From an uncultured Bacteroides sp. (GTDB lineage Bacteria > Bacteroidota > Bacteroidia > Bacteroidales > Bacteroidaceae), in NCBI GenBank assembly GCA_900551645.1, contig URWP01000103.1, positions 1-8,934 of the forward strand: a DNA stretch of 8,934 nucleotides, written 5' to 3'. Shown one piece after another: positions 1 to 6,621 of the stretch; the stretch's first letter is position 1; every line of letters begins with the position of its first letter. A model generated the notes under the pieces. It had not been told where the DNA came from and made no database searches. It saw only the letters and a list, made by a program, of their open reading frames with translations. The position numbers and the translations under genes were made by a program.

Positions 1-1309
1 TACCGATATACTTCTCACGGTTTTCCTTGTCGCGCAGTGAAATCTGTGCTTCGAAGTTTTCCAGTCCCATTGAAGTGAAAACGATGGAAATAATATCCAT
101 CACACGAAGGAATTCATCCTTCACCTGATCCGGACGACAGAAAATGTGGGCATCATCCTGTGTAAAGCTACGTACACGAGTCAATCCGTGCAATTCACCG
201 CTTTGTTCATAACGGCAGACTGTACCAAATTCAGCGATACGCAACGGCAGGTCACGGTATGAACGCGGAGAATTCTTATAAATCATACAGTGATGAGGGC
301 AGTTCATCGGTTTCAGGAAATATTCTTCGCCTTCTTCCGGAGTATGAATAGGCTGGAACGCATCCTTACCATATTTAGCATAGTGACCGGAAGTTACATA
401 CAGCAACTTATTTCCGATAGGCGGACACATCACTTCCTGATAATCGTAACGGGCCTGAATACGACGCAAGAAATCCTGCAGACGGATACGCAAAGCAGTT
501 CCTTTCGGTAACCACATCGGCAATCCTTTACCTACAGTATCAGAGAACATGAACAAATCCATTTCTTTACCGATCTTACGGTGGTCACGTTTCTTGGCTT
601 CTTCCAGCATTACCAGATATTCATCCAGCATCTTCTTTTTCGGGAAAGTAATACCATAGATACGAGTCAGCTGTTTACGGTCTTCCTGTCCTCTCCAGTA
701 AGCACCGGCTACAGACAACAGCTTAATAGCCTTGATCGGAGCAGTAGAGACCAAGTGCGGACCACGACATAAATCCGTGAAAGCACCCTGGGTATAGGTA
801 GTAATATGACCGTCTTCCAGTTCTGAAATCAACTCACATTTGTAAGTTTCGCCTCTTTCACCGAACATCTTCAGCGCGTCTTCCTTGGCAATGCTCTGAC
901 GTACCAATTCTTCTTTCTTGGCGGCCAGTTCCTGCATCTTCTTTTCAATAACCGGCAGATCGCTTTCCTTAATTACAGCTTCTCCCGGATCGACATCGTA
1001 ATAGAAACCGTTTTCGATGGCCGGACCGATTCCGAACTGGATATTCGGATAAAGTTCCTGTAAGGCTTCAGCCAACAAGTGGGCACTTGTATGCCAGAAG
1101 GCATGCTTACCCTGTTCATCTTCCCATTTATAAAGTACAAAGTTGGCATCTTCATTGATAGGACGGCTCAAATCTATCGTTTCACCGTTCACACCGCAAG
1201 CCAGCACATCCTGCGCCAGGCGGGAACTGATGCTTTCTGCAATCTGCAGACCAGTTACTCCTTCGTTGTACTCACGAACGGAGCCATCAGGAAAAGTTAT
1301 CTTAATCAT
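1..1309 (-). CDS. thrS: Threonyl-tRNA synthetase, partial (C-terminal third lies outside the window)
   Basis: Charges tRNA-Thr with threonine in the cytoplasm. It starts at the ATG at 1309 and stays open to the window edge, giving 436 residues of a protein that is usually about 640-650. Visible in order: an N-terminal TGS domain (about 1-62, MIKITFPDGS); the SAD editing domain with H73xxxH77 (HTSAH) and C181/H185 (CRGPH), the metal-binding set that clears mischarged Ser-tRNA; then the class II catalytic core. In the core, C337 (MNCPHH) and H388 (DDAHIF) fit the zinc ligands Cys334 and His385 of the E. coli enzyme, offset by three, and R366 lies in motif 2 (VCRYEQSGE). The third zinc histidine, motif 3 and the anticodon-binding domain are missing only because the window ends. 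It lies 80 nt downstream of the TPR gene, with a candidate promoter of its own in the gap. Family assignment is very secure. Confidence 0.97.
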   Translation of the reverse strand, partial: MIKITFPDGSVREYNEGVTGLQIAESISSRLAQDVLACGVNGETIDLSRPINEDANFVLYKWEDEQGKHAFWHTSAHLLAEALQELYPNIQFGIGPAIENGFYYDVDPGEAVIKESDLPVIEKKMQELAAKKEELVRQSIAKEDALKMFGERGETYKCELISELEDGHITTYTQGAFTDLCRGPHLVSTAPIKAIKLLSVAGAYWRGQEDRKQLTRIYGITFPKKKMLDEYLVMLEEAKKRDHRKIGKEMDLFMFSDTVGKGLPMWLPKGTALRIRLQDFLRRIQARYDYQEVMCPPIGNKLLYVTSGHYAKYGKDAFQPIHTPEEGEEYFLKPMNCPHHCMIYKNSPRSYRDLPLRIAEFGTVCRYEQSGELHGLTRVRSFTQDDAHIFCRPDQVKDEFLRVMDIISIVFTSMGLENFEAQISLRDKENREKYIG

Positions 1310-1341
1310 AATCTTTATTTTTTATCCATTGTTTTGAATCG

Positions 1342-1349
1342 CAAAAATA
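1342..1349 (-). promoter_or_regulatory. Candidate -7 promoter element for thrS
   Basis: On the minus strand this reads TATTTTTG, an exact match to the Bacteroides primary-sigma -7 consensus TAnnTTTG. It sits in the 80-nt gap between the TPR stop and the thrS ATG. The start of transcription would fall near 1335, giving a leader of about 25 nt. I see no clear TTTG-type -33 element at the expected distance, so the call rests on the -7 match and position. Confidence 0.5.
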
Positions 1350-1382
1350 TATAAAACTTTTGAGTAACCTTCCTTTTCTGAG

Positions 1383-1408
1383 AAAAATATCACTCATTCG
1401 AGGTGATA
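1383..1408 (-). terminator. Candidate weak intrinsic terminator overlapping the TPR stop codon
   Basis: The minus strand has arms TATCAC and GTGATA (1403-1408 and 1388-1393). After a one-base bulge, two more inner pairs (TC/GA) close a GAAT loop. Five T residues follow at 1387-1383. The TGA stop of the TPR gene (1392-1390) lies in the downstream arm. The stem is AT-rich and probably weak, so some readthrough into thrS is likely. Confidence 0.4.
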
Positions 1409-3402
1409 AAACGCTTGATAATGTTATAAGCCGAGAACAAACCCAACTCACCAGCCTTACTCAAATCCTGAATACCCTGACGGTTATTCCCCAAGTAGAT
1501 ATTGGTCAACCCTCGGTTATAGTAAGCCTCTGCGAACTTCGGATCCAGTTCTATCGCCTTGTTATAATCAGCCAAAGCCGCCCGGTAGTCTTTCATCACC
1601 GAAAGGATATTGGCTCTGTTATAATAAGCGAATACAAAATCAGGAGCCAAACGAATTACTTCATCCAAGTCCTCACGAATCCGGTTATAGTCAAAACTCC
1701 GTACCTGATTCTGTGCTTGGGCATCCTGTCCCAGATTCAATTCGTACTTTTTATCACGTTTCCGGAATTCCAATTGCTTATAATAAATACCCGCACGACT
1801 GAAGTAGGCAGGAATAAACGTAGAATCTCGCTTCAAAGTCTCGTCCAGGTCCTTGATGGCATTATCAAAATCCTGTACCAGATAGAAATCCATAGCACGA
1901 GCATAGTAATTCAGTGGATTAGCCGGATCGGCTTCAATCTTCGCCGACAAGTCGTCTATGGAACGGAAATGTTTCTTTACTAACTCCTCGTTCAAAGACG
2001 CCTCATTATTTGTAATCAGCAAACGCTGCGGCAGAACATGCCGACTGTTTACCTCATCGATACATTTGGCAAAATTAATCTGACGTTTTACCTCTTCCTC
2101 ACGTTCATAATAATTCAAGGCAAACATTGGTTGTGGCAGGATTGTCACATTCTTATCCTGCACCCGTCCACGGTATTCAGTCTTATATTTCTGGTCATCC
2201 TCATCATTATCCGCCACTACAATCTTACGGAAATTATTCATATTCTTGTCGGACTGCTTACGAGTCTTGTCGGAAGCCTGTTCTTTCTTTTGGGTTGTCT
2301 TCCCGTTCTGAGCCTCCAACTGAGCTTTCAACACCTTGAATTCGTCTTCACTGGCGCCTTTCAAATCACCCATTTTCCGACGCACCTGTGCCCGATACTG
2401 ATATCCCAACAAGAAATCCGGATATTCTTTCAGTACCGCACTATAATCCTTGACAGCACCTGCATAATCGCCGGTCTTGTCGAGCAACAAACCACGGTTG
2501 AAAGTAGCCATCATGTTTTCCGGATCTACCTCCAGCACGAAATTAAAGTCTTCGATAGCACGGTTGTCATCTCCTACCTGCGCACGTAACAAACCTCGAT
2601 TATAATGTCCGATAAAATTATTCCGGTCCACCTCAAGTGCCAGATCATAATCCGACATGGCTCCACGCAGATTATTCTGATGATAGCGTGCTAAAGCACG
2701 GTTGATGTATGCTCCGGCATTACGCAGCGAAAGCCGGATAGCCTCCGTCAAGTCAGACTCAGCATCCTTATATTTGGAACGTTGCAGGAACAGCATTCCA
2801 CGAGAAGACCATGTATCCGGATTATAACGGTCCATTTCAATGGCCTTGTCAGCATCAGCCATTGCTTGCAATGTATCCTTCTGCTTCAAAGACACCTCTG
2901 TACGCATCAAGTAAGCGTCAATGTAACGTGGAGAAATGGAAATCAACGTATCCAGATTAGCCCGTGCGGTCTGATAATCCTCTTCACGCATCCGGCATAA
3001 TGCCAGATTATGCCAAAGACTGATATTTTCCGGATCCAACTTCAAGGCTTTCAGATAATCTTCGATAGCTCCCTTGTAATTTTCCTGACGAATACGCGAG
3101 ATACCTCGTACCTGATAAGCGTTCACCACATACGGATTACGCACCAGGGCTTCCGAACAGTCAGCCTCTGCTCCCTGAAAATCTTCCAGATTCATCTTGG
3201 CAAGTCCTCGAAAGAAATACGGCTCTGCCAAATAAGGTTTCGCATTGATTACCTGATTAAAATATTGAATAGAAAGGACATAGTCCTCAAAATAAAGCGC
3301 GTTCTTCCCGATTGTCATCACCCTGTCCGTATTGATTTGAGACAGGGCAGACACGGGGAACAGCAATCCCATGCAGATGATATATAATAGTTTACGAATC
3401 AT
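1390..3402 (-). CDS. Secreted tetratricopeptide-repeat (TPR) protein, about 14 repeats
   Basis: A 670-residue repeat protein, probably a periplasmic or envelope scaffold for protein-protein contacts; the partner cannot be read from sequence. Residues 1-22 (MIRKLLYIICMGLLFPVSALSQ) look like a signal peptide. Ten TPR units follow at a regular 34-residue spacing from about 23 to 363, typical ones ending in motifs such as ALKLDPE or AIEMDRY. A polar Lys/Gln/Asp-rich linker (about 364-410) and a less regular segment come next. About four more repeats lie between 470 and 670; one is interrupted by a charged insertion (EFRKRDKKYELN). No catalytic domain is visible. The ATG at 3402 overlaps the TGA of def (ATGA), so translation is probably coupled. 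The signal peptide and overlap both support this start. I cannot assign a gene name. Confidence 0.9.
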   Translation of the reverse strand: MIRKLLYIICMGLLFPVSALSQINTDRVMTIGKNALYFEDYVLSIQYFNQVINAKPYLAEPYFFRGLAKMNLEDFQGAEADCSEALVRNPYVVNAYQVRGISRIRQENYKGAIEDYLKALKLDPENISLWHNLALCRMREEDYQTARANLDTLISISPRYIDAYLMRTEVSLKQKDTLQAMADADKAIEMDRYNPDTWSSRGMLFLQRSKYKDAESDLTEAIRLSLRNAGAYINRALARYHQNNLRGAMSDYDLALEVDRNNFIGHYNRGLLRAQVGDDNRAIEDFNFVLEVDPENMMATFNRGLLLDKTGDYAGAVKDYSAVLKEYPDFLLGYQYRAQVRRKMGDLKGASEDEFKVLKAQLEAQNGKTTQKKEQASDKTRKQSDKNMNNFRKIVVADNDEDDQKYKTEYRGRVQDKNVTILPQPMFALNYYEREEEVKRQINFAKCIDEVNSRHVLPQRLLITNNEASLNEELVKKHFRSIDDLSAKIEADPANPLNYYARAMDFYLVQDFDNAIKDLDETLKRDSTFIPAYFSRAGIYYKQLEFRKRDKKYELNLGQDAQAQNQVRSFDYNRIREDLDEVIRLAPDFVFAYYNRANILSVMKDYRAALADYNKAIELDPKFAEAYYNRGLTNIYLGNNRQGIQDLSKAGELGLFSAYNIIKRFITSNE

Positions 3403-3953
3403 TTCACTGTTTTCACCTTATAAGAGCAACGGGCCTTTCCCTTCAGCATGTTGTTGAGTTTGCCACGTATCATCTGTTTGCGCAATCCCGAAAGATGGTC
3501 AATAAACATCGTACCGTCCAAATGGTCAAATTCATGCTGCATCACCCGAGCCAGATATCCTTCCACCCATTCATCATGAGAATTCATCTCTTCATCCAAG
3601 TAAGTCACATGAATCTTATCCGGACGCTTTACGCTCTCATGGATACCCGGCAAGCTTAGACAACCTTCCTCCATGGAAACCAGATTATCTCCTACTTCCA
3701 AAATATGTGGATTGATATAAGCCCGACGGAATCCTTTAAATTCAGGCATATCATCAGACAACACATCCAGATTCACGACAACTACTCGGATAGCCAGTCC
3801 TATCTGAGGTGCTGCCAGGCCTACGCCATCGGCACGGTCCATAGTTTCAAACATATTCTGAATCAGTTCTTTCAATTCCGGATAGTCCGGAGTAATGTCT
3901 TTAGCCTCTTCCCGTAGAACAGGCTGTCCGTATACATAAATAGGTAAAATCAT
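3399..3953 (-). CDS. def: Peptide deformylase
   Basis: Removes the formyl group from the N-terminal methionine of newly made proteins, acting at the ribosome in the cytoplasm. At 184 residues it has normal family length and all three hallmark motifs: G43VGLAAPQ50 (motif I, with Gln50), E96EGCLSLP (motif II, metal ligand Cys98), and Q139HEFDH144 (motif III, ligands His140 and His144, catalytic Glu141). The metal is expected to be Fe2+ or Zn2+. The ATG at 3953 starts MILPIYVYG and lies 14 nt downstream of the ruvX stop. The stop codon overlaps the start of the TPR gene. It is therefore the middle gene of a likely ruvX-def-TPR operon. All catalytic residues are intact. Confidence 0.97.
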   Translation of the reverse strand: MILPIYVYGQPVLREEAKDITPDYPELKELIQNMFETMDRADGVGLAAPQIGLAIRVVVVNLDVLSDDMPEFKGFRRAYINPHILEVGDNLVSMEEGCLSLPGIHESVKRPDKIHVTYLDEEMNSHDEWVEGYLARVMQHEFDHLDGTMFIDHLSGLRKQMIRGKLNNMLKGKARCSYKVKTVK

Positions 3954-3967
3954 TATTATATGCTTTA

Positions 3968-4384
3968 TTAATATTTTTTCGATTCCAAATACGACTGCAA
4001 AATAATGGTAGCACTGATCTCATCCACCAACGCCTTGTTCTGCCGATCCTTCTTCTTCAGTCCTCCTGCCAACATGGCCTGATGAGCCAGTACCGATGTA
4101 AAGCGCTCATCCACCAGTTCTACGGGCATATCCGGCAACAGTTTCTTCAACCGGTTCATGAAAGGAATGATGTTCTTCATATTCTCCGAGTCTTCATTGT
4201 TCATCTGTTTAGGATGCCCGATAATGATTCGTTCCACCGGTTCCTGCCTGATATAGTTCAACAGGAAATCCATCAACTGATGGGTAGAGACTGTAGTCAG
4301 TCCGTTTGCAATAATCTGCATCGGATCAGTCACAGCGATACCTGTACGTTTTCTTCCGTAATCTATAGCTAATATTCTACTCAT
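3968..4384 (-). CDS. ruvX: RuvX/YqgF-family Holliday junction resolvase-like nuclease
   Basis: A 138-residue RNase H-fold protein of the YqgF family, the usual family length. YqgF proteins are linked to 5' processing of pre-16S rRNA and were predicted to resolve Holliday junctions. Visible motifs are ILAIDYGRKRTGIAV (Asp8), IIIGHPKQMN (about 53-62), VELVDERFTS (about 88-97, Glu93) and VDEISA (Asp121), which supply the acidic residues expected at the active site. The frame stays open upstream to an ATG at 4456, but those 24 extra residues precede the conserved first strand and do not look like family sequence. I therefore chose the ATG at 4384 (MSRILAIDYG). It is the first gene of the likely ruvX-def-TPR operon. 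Confidence 0.93.
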   Translation of the reverse strand: MSRILAIDYGRKRTGIAVTDPMQIIANGLTTVSTHQLMDFLLNYIRQEPVERIIIGHPKQMNNEDSENMKNIIPFMNRLKKLLPDMPVELVDERFTSVLAHQAMLAGGLKKKDRQNKALVDEISATIILQSYLESKKY

Positions 4385-4392
4385 ATTCGCCA

Positions 4393-4400
4393 CAAAAGTA
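4393..4400 (-). promoter_or_regulatory. Candidate -7 promoter element for the ruvX-def-TPR operon
   Basis: The minus strand reads TACTTTTG, an exact TAnnTTTG match, ending nine bases before the ruvX ATG. If used, transcription would start only a few bases before the start codon, so the mRNA would be almost leaderless. There is no obvious -33 box, and a farther promoter in 4401-4476 cannot be excluded. Confidence 0.3.
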
Positions 4401-4476
4401 CAAATTAATTCCTTTTCTATATCTATATAAACCTTAAAATATACTCCATAAGCCAAGGGTTTCCCGGCGAAAAGAG

Positions 4477-4514
4477 AATAAAAAAGAGTGGAATGAAAAA
4501 TTCACCCCACTCTT
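4477..4514 (-). terminator. Intrinsic terminator of the PCMD-domain gene
   Basis: The arms AAGAGTGG (4484-4491) and CCACTCTT (4507-4514) pair perfectly over 8 bp, and an inner GAAT/ATTC pairing extends the stem. Read on the minus strand, the hairpin is followed by TTTTATT. It lies 27 nt beyond the stop of the gene ending at 4541 and separates that unit from ruvX. Confidence 0.8.
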
Positions 4515-4540
4515 CTATTTCTAATCTGGTTTCCTTGATA

Positions 4541-5494
4541 TCAATATACCAGTCCTACATTATCCAACCAAATGGTATTTCCCGGAGAACCGATAAAGGC
4601 ACCTCCAAAACTGGACGTAAACTGCAAGATCATATGAGTAGGCTGTTCGTCAGCAGCAGCCCATCCTACTTCCTGAATTAACTTGCTTTCACCGTGACTG
4701 TTTCGGGCATGATAGTTTCCTACCCCCAATCCCATTAGAGATGCATCATACTTGGAATTATGCGTAATGTCTCCATACATAATCTCGAAAGTCGCTCCGT
4801 TCTGCCAGTCTTGAGTCTGGTCGAAGCTGACAGCCATTGTCCCTACCCGTTTGGCAATAATATTTCCGTTGGCATCTTCCGTACGTTTCTGAAGGAAACA
4901 GACAGCAATAGCGCGATCCTTTCCCTGCACCACTTCCTTTTTACTGAACCCTGTCTGACGGATGCGGTTCAGTTCGCCCGACATCTTGACTTTATAATCA
5001 AAACGTACCGCCTTAGGACGTCCGGTAAAACGGATACCGGAATTCAGAGCCTCCTCCCCACTTTTCGTACTTGTAATGGGTTCTTTAATATCACCCAAAA
5101 ACATAGAACCGGAAGCCAATACCGTAATATTGACCATCCCCAGCACCTTCACACTTTCAATATGAGTTTCCAAACGGGCACAATAACCACTTCCGCGACG
5201 TTCTGGATAAACGCTGGTATTAGTCTTGACAATTCCTACCACCTTAGCCATTACGTTCGAAGTTCCCCATGGAGAACCTCCCATATTGACGTATGCGGTA
5301 TTCCCATCAACTTCTTGCGTAGGTCCAACCTCATACAACTGTTTAGTCTTACCACCGATTATTGCCGATTCATGAATCCTCCGGGTTACCCATTGGTCCA
5401 TATCTCCATATTTAATAGAAACAAACTTATCCTGGGCCTGCATCGGTAATGCCGAAATCAGAGCCAAAGCGACAACCAATATTTTACCTTTCAT
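4541..5494 (-). CDS. Secreted PCMD-domain protein (putative carbohydrate metabolism domain)
   Basis: A 317-residue exported protein. Residues 1-20 (MKGKILVVALALISALPMQA) form a typical signal peptide, cut near MQA|QD. There is no lipobox cysteine, so it is probably periplasmic or secreted rather than lipid-anchored. The C-terminal two thirds resemble the Bacteroidota PCMD family: the F156TGRPKAVRFDYK block in the middle, and a C-terminal FTSSFGGAFIGS...NTIWLDNVGLVY block (about 292-317), a beta-sandwich-like ending common in that family. PCMD proteins are predicted to act on or bind carbohydrates, but I know of no established reaction. No SusC/SusD pair or glycoside hydrolase lies nearby, so its substrate cannot be inferred from context. 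It has its own candidate promoter (5529-5536) and terminator (4477-4514). Confidence 0.8.
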   Translation of the reverse strand: MKGKILVVALALISALPMQAQDKFVSIKYGDMDQWVTRRIHESAIIGGKTKQLYEVGPTQEVDGNTAYVNMGGSPWGTSNVMAKVVGIVKTNTSVYPERRGSGYCARLETHIESVKVLGMVNITVLASGSMFLGDIKEPITSTKSGEEALNSGIRFTGRPKAVRFDYKVKMSGELNRIRQTGFSKKEVVQGKDRAIAVCFLQKRTEDANGNIIAKRVGTMAVSFDQTQDWQNGATFEIMYGDITHNSKYDASLMGLGVGNYHARNSHGESKLIQEVGWAAADEQPTHMILQFTSSFGGAFIGSPGNTIWLDNVGLVY

Positions 5495-5528
5495 ACTTTA
5501 TTTAAATATTACTGGATTTTTCAGAATG

Positions 5529-5536
5529 CAAAAATA
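5529..5536 (-). promoter_or_regulatory. Candidate -7 promoter element for the PCMD-domain gene
   Basis: The minus strand reads TATTTTTG, an exact TAnnTTTG match. Transcription would start near 5522, giving a leader of about 28 nt to the ATG at 5494. The region where a -33 box should lie is occupied by the terminator hairpin of the upstream gene. Confidence 0.5.
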
Positions 5537-5537
5537 C

Positions 5538-5571
5538 ACAAAAAAAAGCGACAGCACTCATGCCATCGCTT
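5538..5571 (-). terminator. Intrinsic terminator of the SPOR lipoprotein gene
   Basis: The arms AAGCGA (5546-5551) and TCGCTT (5566-5571) pair perfectly. Beyond a 2x2 internal loop, GCA/TGC closes a CTCA loop. On the minus strand a run of T residues follows (5547-5541). It lies about 50 nt beyond the stop of the SPOR gene and directly abuts the candidate promoter of the next gene. Confidence 0.7.
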
Positions 5572-5618
5572 CCAATCAGACATATAGGATAATTATTCCT
5601 CACTTTTTACTAATAAAA

Positions 5619-6125
5619 TCAATACACACGATATAACAACCATGCACCCTGGAAATCTTCACGGTTCGGATATCTGGCTTTAAAGTTATCACGGGCATTG
5701 GCAGCAGCATCACGAGTATCGAATGACTCAGCCACTACGCGATACATATTGCGTTCGGCATTATATACAACTTTTGCATGATAGCCTTCACGATCCAAAA
5801 AGTCCTTCAAACCATCAGCATTCGCCTTCACGCCAAAGCTACCACATACTACACTATATGCTTTCAAGCCATCGCCAGACACCAGTTCCACTTTCTCTTC
5901 ACGTACAGGAGCGTTAGAAACAGGAGGAGTAACCGGAGCTACGGGAGCTACCGGATCCACTGGAGCTTCTTCTACAGCCGGAGCCTCTGTCTGGCCACCA
6001 GCTTCAGCCAATTCCTGCTGCTTAGCCTTTTCATAGGCTTTCTTGTATGCACTTTCACTCGACTTACAGGAAGAGAATGCCAGAGCGGCGCATAATCCCA
6101 TTCCTAATACAACTACTTTCTTCAT
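5619..6125 (-). CDS. SPOR-domain lipoprotein
   Basis: A 168-residue envelope lipoprotein likely to bind peptidoglycan. The N-terminus MKKVVVLGMGLCAALAFSSC has a basic start, a hydrophobic core and a lipobox-like FSSC with Cys20 as the lipidation site. The residues after Cys20 (KSSES) lack a strong acidic surface-export signal, so a periplasm-facing location is more likely. A charged helix (about 24-43) and a Pro/Ala/Val-rich spacer (about 46-74) lead to a C-terminal SPOR domain (about 87-165, AYSVVCGSFGVKANADGLKDFL then YRVVAESFDTRDAAANAR). SPOR domains bind septal glycan strands lacking stem peptides, which suggests a role in division or wall remodelling. It appears to be a single-gene unit, divergent from the YtxH gene, with promoter and terminator visible. 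Confidence 0.9.
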   Translation of the reverse strand: MKKVVVLGMGLCAALAFSSCKSSESAYKKAYEKAKQQELAEAGGQTEAPAVEEAPVDPVAPVAPVTPPVSNAPVREEKVELVSGDGLKAYSVVCGSFGVKANADGLKDFLDREGYHAKVVYNAERNMYRVVAESFDTRDAAANARDNFKARYPNREDFQGAWLLYRVY

Positions 6126-6172
6126 GTTATTTGAATGTTTAAATTAAATCTTCATATTGATTTTATGTGATG

Positions 6173-6180
6173 CAAAAATA
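6173..6180 (-). promoter_or_regulatory. Candidate -7 promoter element for the SPOR lipoprotein gene
   Basis: The minus strand reads TATTTTTG, an exact TAnnTTTG match. Transcription would start near 6166, leaving a leader of about 40 nt. The following base is C, so TATTTTTGC is identical to the candidate elements before thrS and the PCMD gene. No convincing -33 box is visible. Confidence 0.5.
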
Positions 6181-6240
6181 GTAATATATAACTTGTAGCA
6201 TTATTAAAAATAGTTAATAATACGCTAGTTCAAACATTTT

Positions 6241-6283
6241 TCAAGTTTTTTCTCTAAAAAAAAAGCAATCTATCAAGTTTTTT
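6241..6283 (+). repeat. Two direct copies of TCAAGTTTTTT upstream of the YtxH promoter
   Basis: Identical 11-mers lie at 6241-6251 and 6273-6283, 32 bp apart, which is about three turns of the helix. A run of nine A residues (6256-6264) lies between them. The second copy ends just before the candidate -7 element of the plus-strand genes. They could be a paired binding site or intrinsically curved DNA, or simply AT-rich coincidence. Confidence 0.4.
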
Positions 6284-6285
6284 AT

Positions 6286-6293
6286 TAGCTTTG
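6286..6293 (+). promoter_or_regulatory. Candidate -7 promoter element for the YtxH gene
   Basis: TAGCTTTG matches TAnnTTTG exactly. Transcription would begin near 6300, giving a leader of about 34 nt before the ATG at 6334. The leader is A-rich, as is common in Bacteroides. No clear -33 element was found; the AT-rich repeats upstream may compensate. Confidence 0.5.
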
Positions 6294-6333
6294 TGCAGCT
6301 ATAAATTGTTTAACACAAAAAATAATTGAAATT

Positions 6334-6537
6334 ATGAAAGCACTAAACATCGTAGCTGCATTCTTGGGCGGTATGGCTTTGGGCGCAGCAGCAGGTCTTT
6401 TGTTCGCTCCTGAAAAAGGAGAAGACACCCGTAAGAAAATTGCAGATATTCTGCGCGAAAAAGGTATCCGCTTGAATCGTCAGGAAATGAACGATTTGGT
6501 AGACCAGATTGCTGCAGAAGTAAAAGATGCAGAATAA
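6334..6537 (+). CDS. YtxH-domain small membrane protein
   Basis: A 67-residue protein. Residues 5-26 form a Gly/Ala-rich membrane helix (FLGGMALGAAAGLLFAP) that runs into the YtxH signature GLLFAPEKGEDTRKKI. The rest is an acidic and basic amphipathic helix that would face the cytoplasm. YtxH proteins are general-stress-associated in Bacillus, but no biochemical role is established. It starts at the ATG at 6334, preceded by an A-rich leader. It is the first gene of a plus-strand trio but has its own strong terminator directly downstream, so it is probably expressed at a higher level than the two genes that follow. In layout it corresponds to the DUF883-type protein YqjD of the E. coli yqjDEK cluster (inference). 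Confidence 0.88.
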   Translation: MKALNIVAAFLGGMALGAAAGLLFAPEKGEDTRKKIADILREKGIRLNRQEMNDLVDQIAAEVKDAE

Positions 6538-6553
6538 TTTTAGTCAAATGACA

Positions 6554-6597
6554 GGCAGACTTGCACCATTTTACAAAAAGTGCAGGTCTGCCTTTTT
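6554..6597 (+). terminator. Strong intrinsic terminator between the YtxH and holin-family genes
   Basis: The 13-base arms GGCAGACTTGCAC (6554-6566) and GTGCAGGTCTGCC (6580-6592) pair throughout with one G-U wobble, followed by five T residues. It lies 16 nt after the YtxH stop codon and 25 nt before the ATG of the next gene. On the minus strand there is no T run, so it works in one direction only. It may be a leaky attenuator within the trio. Confidence 0.9.
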
Positions 6598-6621
6598 ATT
6601 AAACCAATTCCGCTGAATTCT

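Noticed and set aside
973..1155. Short minus-strand frame inside thrS
   Set aside because: It lies in another frame within the clearly supported thrS reading frame.
1360..1983. 207-codon plus-strand reading frame opposite the TPR gene
   Set aside because: It is a shadow of repetitive TPR coding sequence on the opposite strand, as is the frame at 2038-2589.
4385..4456. 24-residue N-terminal extension of RuvX
   Set aside because: Sequence before MSRILAIDYG does not look like family sequence, and the shorter form has the normal family length.
4760..5449. 229-codon plus-strand reading frame opposite the PCMD gene
   Set aside because: It lies fully antisense to a gene with a signal peptide and family motifs; its translation has no coherent domain.
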